Below are positions 26,599-33,674 of a stretch of 64,000 nucleotides of DNA, one piece after another. This DNA is from Sphingomonadales bacterium (GTDB taxonomy: Bacteria > Pseudomonadota > Alphaproteobacteria > Sphingomonadales > Sphingomonadaceae). The notes under the pieces are model-generated. The model was not told the DNA's origin. It was given only the letters and a program-made list of their open reading frames with translations, and ran no database searches. The translations under genes and the position numbers were made by a program. The stretch is from NCBI GenBank assembly GCA_027490095.1, contig JAIXYT010000041.1, forward strand, positions 31,448 through 95,447. The letters are read 5' to 3'. How positions within the stretch are numbered: position 1 is the stretch's first letter; each line of letters starts with the position of its first letter.

Positions 26599-28077
26599 AT
26601 GAAGAATCCGCACCCCGAATCCGCCCCCGACACCAACGCCGCCGGCGCCATCGTCGACCAGCTCGCCGCCATCCACGCCCAGTCGGTCGAAAACCTGCGC
26701 GCCAGCCTGAAACAGTTCCTCGACGGCGGCCCGCCCCCCACCCCGCACGCACGCGCGCAAGGCCTCTTCGCCTACCCCGAACTCCTCCTGCAATGGTCCG
26801 CCGACGCCGGCCTCCCCCGCCTGTCGCGCGCCTACGCCCGCCTCGTCGCGCCGGGCCAGTACGCCGTCACCATCACCCACCCCAACTGGTTCCGCCGCTA
26901 CCTCACCGAACAGATCAGCCTGCTCGCCCGCGATTACGGCGCCACCTTCCAGGTCCGCACCAGCACGGTCGAAATCCCCTTCCCCTACGTCCTCGACGGC
27001 GCGAAGGATCTCGTCCTCGACGCCACCGCCGCCAAGGAACTCGCCCGCCACTTCCCCACGACAGACTTGAAGCACATCGGCGACGAGCTCCCCGACGGCC
27101 TCTGGGAACAGCACGAGGACGACCCCCGCCCCCTCGCCCTCTTCGATGGCCCCCGCACCGACTTCTCGCTCGCGCGGCTGAAGCACTACACCGGCGCGCC
27201 GGCCCACCACACGCAGAACCACATCCTCTTCACCAACTACCACCGCTACGTCGACGAATTCCTCCGCTGGGCCGTCGCCGAGCTCAAGAAGCCCGGCACC
27301 CGCTACACCGGCCTCAGCTGCTCGGGCGGCGCCCTCCTCGATGCCACCGACGCCTCCCCGGAAATGGCCCAGGGCGACGGCAGCTGGCGCAAGTTCCAGA
27401 TGCCCGCCTGGCACCTGATGGCGCCCGACGGCCAGGGCGTCACCCTCGTCAACATCGGCGTCGGCCCCTCCAATGCGAAGACCATCACCGATCACCTCGC
27501 GGTGCTCCGCCCCCAGGCCTGGCTGATGATCGGCCACTGCGGCGGCCTGCGCCCCAGCCAGACCATCGGCGACTATGTGCTCGCCCACGCCTACCTCCGC
27601 GACGACCATGTCCTCGACGACATGCTCCCGCCCGAAATCCCCATCCCCGCCATCGCCGAGGTGCAACAGGCGCTGTCAGCGGCCGCCGAAGCCGTCACCG
27701 GGCTGGACCACGAGGCGCTGAAGCCGCGGCTGCGCACCGGCACCGTGGTGACCACCGACGACCGGAATTGGGAGCTGCGGTTCGGGCTGTCCTCGCGGCG
27801 GTTCAACCAGTCGCGCGCCGTGGCGGTGGATATGGAGTCAGCGACGATCGCCGCGCAGGGGTACCGGTTTCGGGTGCCTTATGGGACCTTGCTGTGCGTG
27901 TCCGACAAGCCGCTGCATGGGGAGATCAAGCTCCCGGGCCAAGCGAACCGGTTCTATGAGGGGGCTATCTCTGAGCATTTGCAGATCGGGATTTCTGCGG
28001 TGGAGCTGCTGCGGGAGCAGGGGGGGCGGGTGCATAGCCGCAAACTCCGCGCCTTCGACGAACCCCCCTTCCGCTAA
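26599..28077 (+). CDS. amn: AMP nucleosidase
   Basis: Hydrolyses AMP to adenine and ribose 5-phosphate, regulating adenylate levels. The 492-residue length and the N-terminal AMN domain (YAVTITHPNWFRRYLTEQI) plus the phosphorylase-like domain (NIGVGPSNAKTITDHLAVLRPQAWLMIGHCGGLRPSQTIGDYVLAHAYLRDD) are characteristic. VDMESATIAAQGYRFRVPYGTLLCVSDKPLHGE is the conserved nucleosidase end block. It begins 44 bases after the ferredoxin gene and may be transcribed from it or separately. Confidence 0.96.
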   Translation: MKNPHPESAPDTNAAGAIVDQLAAIHAQSVENLRASLKQFLDGGPPPTPHARAQGLFAYPELLLQWSADAGLPRLSRAYARLVAPGQYAVTITHPNWFRRYLTEQISLLARDYGATFQVRTSTVEIPFPYVLDGAKDLVLDATAAKELARHFPTTDLKHIGDELPDGLWEQHEDDPRPLALFDGPRTDFSLARLKHYTGAPAHHTQNHILFTNYHRYVDEFLRWAVAELKKPGTRYTGLSCSGGALLDATDASPEMAQGDGSWRKFQMPAWHLMAPDGQGVTLVNIGVGPSNAKTITDHLAVLRPQAWLMIGHCGGLRPSQTIGDYVLAHAYLRDDHVLDDMLPPEIPIPAIAEVQQALSAAAEAVTGLDHEALKPRLRTGTVVTTDDRNWELRFGLSSRRFNQSRAVAVDMESATIAAQGYRFRVPYGTLLCVSDKPLHGEIKLPGQANRFYEGAISEHLQIGISAVELLREQGGRVHSRKLRAFDEPPFR

Positions 28078-28080
28078 GCG

Positions 28081-28208
28081 CCGTCGCCCCGCACCCCCAC
28101 CGTTGCCCCGCACCCCCACCGTCGCCCCGGACTTGATCCGGGGCCGCTGGACGATGGAGGGTCAACCGCACCGCAACTCCAACCCGTCGCCCCGCACCTG
28201 ATGCGGGG
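28081..28208. repeat. Tandem and REP-like palindromic repeats after amn
   Basis: Directly after amn there are two 19-base units of the form CCGTYGCCCCGCACCCCCA (28081-28099 and 28100-28118), and a third start that changes into a palindrome. Palindromes CCCCGGACTTGATCCGGGG (28125-28143) and CCCCGCACCTGATGCGGGG (28190-28208) follow, each continuing CCGCTGGA. They resemble REP elements and the motif after ndk. Orientation is symmetrical. Confidence 0.75.
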
Positions 28209-28218
28209 CCGCTGGACG

Positions 28219-28506
28219 TCAAAACACCAACCCCAACTCCCGCCACTCAGGGTTAGCCCCCTCGATCAGCGCAACCTTCCACTCCCGCCGCCACTTCTTC
28301 AGCACCTTCTCCCGCGCAATCGCTGCCTCCATCGTTGGGCAGGCCTCGGCATACACCAGCCGATCCAGCCCCCAGCGCCGGCAAAACGCCGACCCCTCCC
28401 CCCGCCGATGCTGCGCCACCCGCGCCGGCAAATCCGCCGTCACGCCGATGTAGAGCACCCCGTTCGGCTTGTTGGTGAGGATGTAGACGGTGGGGTTGCG
28501 GGACAT
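28219..28506 (-). CDS. Single-domain GIY-YIG nuclease
   Basis: A 95-residue protein with the GIY-YIG core: TVYILTNKPNGVLYIGVTADLPARVAQHRRGEG contains the two conserved segments (here VYI and LYIGVT), the catalytic Arg and the histidine helix. CPTMEAAIAREKVLKKWRREWKVALIEGANPEWRELG gives the conserved Glu and the Lys/Arg-rich tail. It belongs to the YhbQ/COG2827 group of endonuclease-like proteins common in alphaproteobacteria. It is flanked on both sides by short REP-like palindromes, an association worth noting. Function in the cell is unknown. Confidence 0.93.
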   Translation of the reverse strand: MSRNPTVYILTNKPNGVLYIGVTADLPARVAQHRRGEGSAFCRRWGLDRLVYAEACPTMEAAIAREKVLKKWRREWKVALIEGANPEWRELGLVF

Positions 28507-28521
28507 GGGGGGAGCCTACGA

Positions 28522-28660
28522 GAATTCGTCGTCCCAGCGAAAGAATTCGTCGTCCCAGCGGAAGCTGGGACCTCAGGCCGGCGGAGGGCTGACCCATCGG
28601 CGCGCCCCAACCCCGTCGCGCCGGACTTACCTGCCCCCGCCAAAGCGGGGATGCGGGGCC
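28522..28660. repeat. REP-like repeats on the other side of the GIY-YIG gene
   Basis: A 20-base unit starting GAATTCGTCGTCCCAGCG occurs twice, at 28522 and 28543 (21 bases apart). The second continues into a palindrome, GTCCCAGCGGAAGCTGGGAC, ending at about 28571. Near 28636-28660 the strand reads CCCCCGCCAAAGCGGGGATG and then GCGGGGCC, another hairpin. Their first half, GTCGTCCC, matches the palindrome after ndk. Beyond about 28680 base composition shifts to AT-rich. Confidence 0.65.
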
Positions 28661-28740
28661 GCTCCTCAGTGCTGCCGCACCTGGTCTTGCTACGAGTTGA
28701 GCAACCCTTTTTGGGCCCCGCTTCCTTGAAGTTTGCCTTG

Positions 28741-28756
28741 GCAAGGTTAACCTTGC
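28741..28756. promoter_or_regulatory. Perfect 16-bp palindrome upstream of the AlbA_2-GNAT gene
   Basis: GCAAGGTTAACCTTGC is a perfect palindrome, 62 bases before the chosen start at 28818. A dimeric regulator, possibly the AlbA_2 protein itself, could bind it. No protein binding is shown. Confidence 0.4.
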
Positions 28757-28817
28757 GAGCCAATTGGGCCTATCAGCGCCTCAATTGCGTTCCATGGGCA
28801 GTAAGGACTGTGCAGTA

Positions 28818-30236
28818 ATGTCTATCAAACGGCGCACCCAGAAGCTCAGCAAGATTACTCGGGACCTGCTTGCCGAAGGTGAAAGTGCAAGGGCAGACTT
28901 TAAGCGATCGCCAGATGGAATTTCTGTCGACGATCTGGTATCGTTCGCCAACTCAAGAAGTGGCGGAAGCATTTTAGCAGGTGTTGATGAACGCATCGCC
29001 AATGGAGTCCAGACAGGAGTTGTCCGCGGCTGTGATGCAAGTGACGCTAGTATTCTTCAGGTTTTAAACAAGGCTGTGAGCTGTATTCCTCCTGTTTCGA
29101 TTAATATTTACGTAGAAAATATCGCTCAGAACCCAATACTTAGGGTAGAAATAGAGTCTAGTCAAACTAAGCCCCACTGCACGCCAAGAGGCATTTACTG
29201 TATTAGAGATGGCGCGCGAAATCGTCCGCTACATCCGGCCGAACTATTGCGTATATTCCTGGATAATGAGGCAAGTGAATTTGCCATGCGATTTGAGTCC
29301 GCGGCAGTAAGAATTTCGAATGAGCTGAATGATCTGGAGCAGTCTATCAGCAAGAGTATAAGTAGTATGGCAGACCAATTCGGATGGGCTGAATATCAAC
29401 TAGATGAAACAGGAGACAAGTTGGACAGCATACAAGGAATTGCGGCAAAGGCATACCTGGAGTCTGAAAAGGCTAATTCTCGTTTGAAGGCCATTATCGA
29501 ACAAGATAAGCGTGAAGACCCTGTAAAGAGCAAGGAAAAACTTCAATTGTTTCGCGAGATTGTCCGATCTATCGACAATGATCCAAAGCTTCTTCGATCC
29601 GTTATTGCCGGGAAAAAAATGCAGCTCACTGTCAAAAAAGATGCAGAAAGTGACGTTATCCGCGAAGATATTGACGAAATCGTTGAGGCTGCGCTGAGAT
29701 ATGTTCACAATAGAGAGCGAGACAAAAACTACGAAATATCAGTAAAGGCTCCGATTGAATGTAGCGATACAGAAATCGAGCAGTTCGCGTTAAAGGTGGC
29801 CGAGGGTGGCGAAGTTGGGGGAGGGGTTATAGAGCGTGCTAGGCAAGCGTTTAGGCTTGGATTTATATACTATGGCAATTCTGTCGTGGGTACGGCTGCC
29901 CTAAAGCGGCCAGCTGCCGGCTATCGTGCAAAGGTTTTTAGGAAGGCTGGTAGCGAGCTCAGTCCAAAGGATTATCCCTATGAGTTAGGCTGGATATTTC
30001 TTGATGTGCCTCATCGACGGAAGGGGCAAATGACCCGTCTAATTGAAGGCCTGCTGCCAATCGCTCAGGACTCAGGGTTGTTTGCTACAACTAGAACCTC
30101 GAACAATATTATGCGAGATGTTCTGACGCAGCTCAACTTCTCTCAGGAGGGCGTCGAATATAAATCGGAGATGGACCCTCAACAGTGGATCGAGTTGTTC
30201 GTTAGGGCTGCCCCTAAACTAGCTGGAAGCGCTTGA
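28818..30236 (+). CDS. AlbA_2 (Schlafen-like) / coiled-coil / GNAT-like fusion protein
   Basis: A 472-residue protein in a conspicuously AT-richer gene. Residues about 12-135 match the Schlafen AlbA_2 domain: RDLLAEGESARADFKRSPDG, FANSRSGGSILAGVDER and YCIRDGARNRPLHPAELLRIF. Residues about 150-290 are Glu/Lys-rich and helical, likely coiled coil (DQFGWAEYQLDETGDKLDSI). The last 150 residues look like a GNAT acetyltransferase: GFIYYGNSVVGTAALKRP, ELGWIFLDVPHRRKGQMTRL, then GLFATTRTSNN. The start ATG follows AAGGA; an upstream ATG (28794) and TTG (28764) are possible. Codon use is unlike its neighbours, indicating transfer. I infer a possible defence or stress role. Confidence 0.7.
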   Translation: MSIKRRTQKLSKITRDLLAEGESARADFKRSPDGISVDDLVSFANSRSGGSILAGVDERIANGVQTGVVRGCDASDASILQVLNKAVSCIPPVSINIYVENIAQNPILRVEIESSQTKPHCTPRGIYCIRDGARNRPLHPAELLRIFLDNEASEFAMRFESAAVRISNELNDLEQSISKSISSMADQFGWAEYQLDETGDKLDSIQGIAAKAYLESEKANSRLKAIIEQDKREDPVKSKEKLQLFREIVRSIDNDPKLLRSVIAGKKMQLTVKKDAESDVIREDIDEIVEAALRYVHNRERDKNYEISVKAPIECSDTEIEQFALKVAEGGEVGGGVIERARQAFRLGFIYYGNSVVGTAALKRPAAGYRAKVFRKAGSELSPKDYPYELGWIFLDVPHRRKGQMTRLIEGLLPIAQDSGLFATTRTSNNIMRDVLTQLNFSQEGVEYKSEMDPQQWIELFVRAAPKLAGSA

Positions 30237-30285
30237 TTCTGGGGCTTTATCATCGTTGATGGCCAGATTAATATTCAATGCTATT

Positions 30286-30453
30286 GGCCGCGCGGCCAAG
30301 CCGCGCGAGTCCGCCAAAGAACCAGAACCAGAAACAAGAAAGAAGCGGGCAAAGCCCGCTGTCGTCGAACGGGTTCGCGGGCGGAACGCCCACGCCCCGC
30401 CGGCCGGGCTTGCGCGCCGTCGCGCGTTAGTGCTGCGCACTAAGCGTCGCGGC
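30286..30453 (-). repeat. Dispersed hairpin element, copy 4
   Basis: On the minus strand: hairpin 1 core TTAGTGC-GCA-GCACTAA (about 30427-30443), a GC-rich part containing CCCGGCCGGCGGG, box ACCCGTTCGACGAC (complement of 30361-30374), hairpin 2 (AGCGGGC-TTT-GCCCGCT), a T-rich tract, GGCGGACTCG and hairpin 3 (CGCGCGGC/GCCGCGCG, 30289-30307). It is the most divergent copy and, unlike the other three, it does not follow a gene in its own orientation. It marks the right edge of the AT-rich segment. Confidence 0.75.
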
Positions 30454-30524
30454 GCTCCAGCCTGTCCTACACAAACCAATCCGGTTATCCTTTGCCCTTT
30501 CAACCTTTGTGGGAAGGGCTCCAT

Positions 30525-31157
30525 ATGGATCCGGAACTGGTCGCCACGCGGAATTGCTATCAGGGGTGGAGCGGGGAGAAGCAGCGGGCCTTCTTGCGCC
30601 AGCTGGCCGCCACCGGGTCCGTCACCCGCGCGGCCGAGGCTGTCGGGATGACTGCCCGGTCCGCCTATTATCTCCGCAACCGGCCCGAAGCGAAGGCCTT
30701 CCGCGAAGGGTGGCACCATGCGCTGAAGGCCGCCAGCGACACCCTTGTCGCCATCGCCTTCGATCGCGCGGTCAACGGCGGGCTCCAGAAATACTGGCAG
30801 GATGGCAAGCCCGTCGGCGAACGCCTCGTCCCCTCCGATCGCATGCTCACCTGGCTCCTCGCCCGCGTCGCGCCCCGCCTGCCCGTCCGCCACGGCGGGT
30901 CCAGCGAAACCCCGTGGGACGATCTGCTCGAAAGCGTCGTCACCCTGCCCGATTTCCACCCCAACTGGCACGACGCCCGCGAACTCGAACGCCTCGACGC
31001 CGAAAACCCGCCCGCACCCCCCGCCGAACCGCAACCCGAACCCTTCGCCATCCTGCCCGCCGCCACACCCCTCCCGGCCCCGGCAGAGGCGCGCAGCAGC
31101 CGCCCGGCCCGCGCCGCGCGTGCGCGCCCTCGCGCACGCACACACGAGTCAGCGTGA
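30525..31157 (+). CDS. Helix-turn-helix protein of unknown function
   Basis: A 210-residue protein. The N-terminal half has GWSGEKQRAFLRQLAATGSVTRAAEAVGMTARSAYYLRNRPEAKAFREGW, an HTH that resembles terminase-small-subunit or LysR-type DNA-binding segments; similar proteins are frequent in sphingomonads. The second half is Pro/Ala/Arg-rich and low complexity (PAPPAEPQPEPFAILPAATPLPAPAE, ending RARPRARTHESA). GGAAGGG lies upstream of the chosen ATG. It is not obviously linked to its neighbours. A DNA-binding role is likely; the target is unknown. Confidence 0.65.
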   Translation: MDPELVATRNCYQGWSGEKQRAFLRQLAATGSVTRAAEAVGMTARSAYYLRNRPEAKAFREGWHHALKAASDTLVAIAFDRAVNGGLQKYWQDGKPVGERLVPSDRMLTWLLARVAPRLPVRHGGSSETPWDDLLESVVTLPDFHPNWHDARELERLDAENPPAPPAEPQPEPFAILPAATPLPAPAEARSSRPARAARARPRARTHESA

Positions 31158-31314
31158 AAACTGCGAAAACTCGGGCCCCCCAAACCCCCGAACACCCCGC
31201 CGGCCAGAATGTGGCGCACCGGGCACACTCCTTGACAACGCCCGAGGTTCCGGGTTCCGAAATGGCGCAAAGGCCGACATAAGATCAGCCTCGCGCCAGT
31301 ACGGAGGACGGCAG

Positions 31315-32616
31315 GTGATCGCACGGATCATGGGGGCAGCAGCCCGCGCAGCCGCGCTGGCCCTGCTGGCCGCCCACCCGGCGACAGCCCAGGCACCGGC
31401 CCAGCCGGCCGAACCCCCCGCCGCCGCGCCGCCCCGCCCGCCGCTGATCGAGGCACCGAACCTGTTCAAGGCCGGCTGGCGCGACACCCGCTACGCCGTC
31501 CCCGATCTCGCCCCGGACCGGATCATCATCCCCCGCCTCAACACCTCGTTCCTCACCATCCGCCCCGGCATCGAACTCATCGTCGACCACACCGCCTTCG
31601 CCCAGGATTCCACCAGCCTCGACCAGCTCGGCCGGCAGGAAAACCTGCTCGAAGTTCGCAGCATGAGCCTCGAATTCGCCGGCGAAATGGGGCCCCGCCA
31701 GCTCTTCGACTACAAGATCGGCGTGGAATACAACGGCTTCGACGTGAACCCGGACGAAACCTGGGCCGTCACCGATTTCAACATCGCCTTCTCGATCCCG
31801 AAATGGCGCACCCGCGTCCGCATCGGCCAGATGCGCGAGGATTTCGGCTACGAAGTCGTCGGCTCCACCGCCACCATGCCGCAGAGCGAACGCGTCCTCA
31901 CCCCCTTCGCCTCGCCGATCAACTTCGGGCTGAAGGTCACCCATCTGCTGGGCGCAACCGATCGCGCCACGCTCACCTACGGCATCTTCAAGGACGATTG
32001 GGGCGAAGGCGACGGCCGCGCCGCCCTCTCGGCCCGGGTCACGCTGCTCGCAATCGACCAGCCCGACCGCTGGCTCCACCTGGGCGTCGCCGTCCGAAGG
32101 TCAGATGTCGGCGCCAGCATCCAGTACAAGGGCAAGCCCGGCGTCGCGGCGGCCGACAATTTCGTCGACACCGGCGAATTCGCAGCCTCCTCCGCAACCC
32201 ACCTCGGCTTCGAAGGGCATTACACCCGCGGCCCCTGGTCCGTGATCGCCGAATTCGCCTCCGCCCGGCCCGACATCCCCCAAGGCGATGATCCCGTCTT
32301 CCGCGGCGGCTATGTGCTGGGCAGCTGGGTGCTCACCGGCGAATCCCGCGCCTACGATCGCAGCCGGGGCACGGTGAAGCGGATCATGCCCACCGGCCGC
32401 TGGGGCGCCGTCGAACTCGTCGGCCGCTATGCCGCCGTCGACCTCTCCAGCAACGGCATCGACGGCGGGCGCTTCGATCGCATCGAAGGCGGGGTCAACT
32501 GGTGGGCCACCACCCGCTGGAAGTTCGGCCTGCTCTACGGCCACATCTGGCTGAACCGCTTCGGCGAAACGGGGCACACCCAATCCCTGCTGACCCGCCT
32601 GCAGTGGGTCTATTGA
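31315..32616 (+). CDS. Phosphate-selective-porin-like (OprP/OprO family) outer-membrane protein
   Basis: A 433-residue outer-membrane beta-barrel. An N-terminal signal (GAAARAAALALLAAHPATAQ) and an Ala/Pro linker precede FLTIRPGIELIVDHTAFAQ. Strand pattern and wording, RSMSLEFAGEMGPRQLFDYKIGVEYNG, IPKWRTRVRIGQMREDFGYE and the end HIWLNRFGETGHTQSLLTRLQWVY with terminal aromatic Tyr, fit the OprP/O-type porins. The start is GTG at 31315 because GGAGG sits eight bases before it; the ATG at 31330 has no such site. Substrate specificity cannot be read from the sequence. Confidence 0.85.
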   Translation: MIARIMGAAARAAALALLAAHPATAQAPAQPAEPPAAAPPRPPLIEAPNLFKAGWRDTRYAVPDLAPDRIIIPRLNTSFLTIRPGIELIVDHTAFAQDSTSLDQLGRQENLLEVRSMSLEFAGEMGPRQLFDYKIGVEYNGFDVNPDETWAVTDFNIAFSIPKWRTRVRIGQMREDFGYEVVGSTATMPQSERVLTPFASPINFGLKVTHLLGATDRATLTYGIFKDDWGEGDGRAALSARVTLLAIDQPDRWLHLGVAVRRSDVGASIQYKGKPGVAAADNFVDTGEFAASSATHLGFEGHYTRGPWSVIAEFASARPDIPQGDDPVFRGGYVLGSWVLTGESRAYDRSRGTVKRIMPTGRWGAVELVGRYAAVDLSSNGIDGGRFDRIEGGVNWWATTRWKFGLLYGHIWLNRFGETGHTQSLLTRLQWVY

Positions 32617-32623
32617 GCGGCCG

Positions 32624-32750
32624 TCAGAAGGCCTCGCCGACGCTCACGTACAGGGCCTCGCTGTCCTTGCCGACGGCATAGTCGATCCTCAGGTTGATCG
32701 GGGTCTCCTTCGACGCCTGCCACCCCGGCCCCACGACGGCGCGCCCTGCC
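32624..32750 (-). pseudogene. Remnant of an Omp85/BamA-like outer-membrane protein C-terminus
   Basis: On the minus strand a 42-codon frame, closed upstream by an in-frame stop, reads INLRIDYAVGKDSEALYVSVGEAF then stop. RxDYxxGKDxxxxYxSxGEAF is the C-terminal strand signature of BamA/TamA/Omp85-like proteins. No other part of such a gene is present between the porin and the next gene, so it is a 3' fragment. It adjoins the porin stop by a few bases. Confidence 0.6.
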
Positions 32751-32752
32751 TC

Positions 32753-33391
32753 CTAAGGCAGCAGGCTGGGCGCCAACAGCATGGCGGCCACCGCAGCGAG
32801 CGACAGCGCGCCGGCCAGCGCCATCACCATGTGCTTTCCGCGCCGCGAGTGCAGGACCGAGGTGATGCCGGCCAGGAACAGGGCCAATGCGAGAACCACG
32901 TTCGCGATATCGTAGGTGTCGCCATTGTCGCCCGCGCGACGCGCCTCGGCCCTGGCCGCGTCGGAGGCCTTTCGTTCTGCAACCGCCTTTCCGAGGCTGG
33001 GGCCATGAAAGCGCGGCAGCGGGGCATTGGCCGCAACAGTCTCGATGTCCTTCGGCAGGCGTGAGCGCCAGGCCGCGAACTCGCCCGCGAACCAGACAGG
33101 CATGTGGCTCTCGATGATCTTCGCCCGCTTTTCCTGCCGGTCGGAAGTGGCGTCCAGCCACTGCAGGAACAGGGCGGCGCTGACCGCCTGCTCCTGACCG
33201 GACCGCAACATGAGCTGCGAGCTTTCGGTGAGATGGGCGTTGGAAATGGCGTACTGCTCGGATTCCAGCTTGTCCCAAAGGCCGCCCTGGAAGCTCGCCC
33301 AGGCCGAGGCAAGCCCCGCTGCCGCAAGGACCAGCGCAGTCGTGAACTCGAACCGGCGTTCGCCGCGCTCGCCTGCCCGGGGCGCCTCCAT
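32753..33391 (-). CDS. DUF4337-like membrane protein
   Basis: A 212-residue protein with an N-terminal hydrophobic helix (TTALVLAAAGLASAWASFQ), a long hydrophilic middle (EQYAISNAHLTESSQLMLRSGQ), and two C-terminal helices (ALALFLAGITSVLH and MVMALAGALSLAAVAAMLLA). This topology, a single leading helix with AWASFQxGLWDKLE and two closing helices, is shared by DUF4337-type bacterial proteins; function unknown. The start at MEAPRAGE is tentative because no strong ribosome site is visible. It is divergent from the P450 with a 283-base gap containing an operator-like palindrome. Confidence 0.65.
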   Translation of the reverse strand: MEAPRAGERGERRFEFTTALVLAAAGLASAWASFQGGLWDKLESEQYAISNAHLTESSQLMLRSGQEQAVSAALFLQWLDATSDRQEKRAKIIESHMPVWFAGEFAAWRSRLPKDIETVAANAPLPRFHGPSLGKAVAERKASDAARAEARRAGDNGDTYDIANVVLALALFLAGITSVLHSRRGKHMVMALAGALSLAAVAAMLLAPSLLP

Positions 33392-33610
33392 CTGCCCATC
33401 AGGGCCGGGGCGCGTGGCCCCGTCATATCCGGAAACCCCTGCTTGTTCATCGCGTTCGGCAGCTTCGGCCAATGGTCTTGCCCCCCTTTTCGGTCGCTTG
33501 CTGCCGTGAAGTCTAGCGTGTCGATCCGGGCGCCGCGAGCGGCAGAAGCCAGTGATTGCGCCTTGTGCGCCACGCGATGTCGACGCCGCCTCCGCTTTTT
33601 GGCGGTTGCC

Positions 33611-33628
33611 AGCAAACAAGCGTTTGCT
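33611..33628. promoter_or_regulatory. Operator-like palindrome upstream of the P450 gene
   Basis: AGCAAACAAGCGTTTGCT is an inverted repeat with seven-base arms and a four-base spacer (AGCAAAC-AAGC-GTTTGCT), 46 bases before the P450 start. A related site, CCAAACAAGCGATTGT, lies at 36531-36546 before the first TonB receptor. The TetR-family gene at 41739 is the obvious candidate regulator; binding is not shown. Confidence 0.5.
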
Positions 33629-33674
33629 TTTGAAATGTGATGCGATAGGCTCCACCCGGAAGGAGCTTGGGTGC

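Noticed and set aside
28081..28118. Short 19-base tandem repeats considered as a CRISPR array
   Set aside because: The units are back to back without unique spacers, there are only two to three of them, and no cas gene is near.
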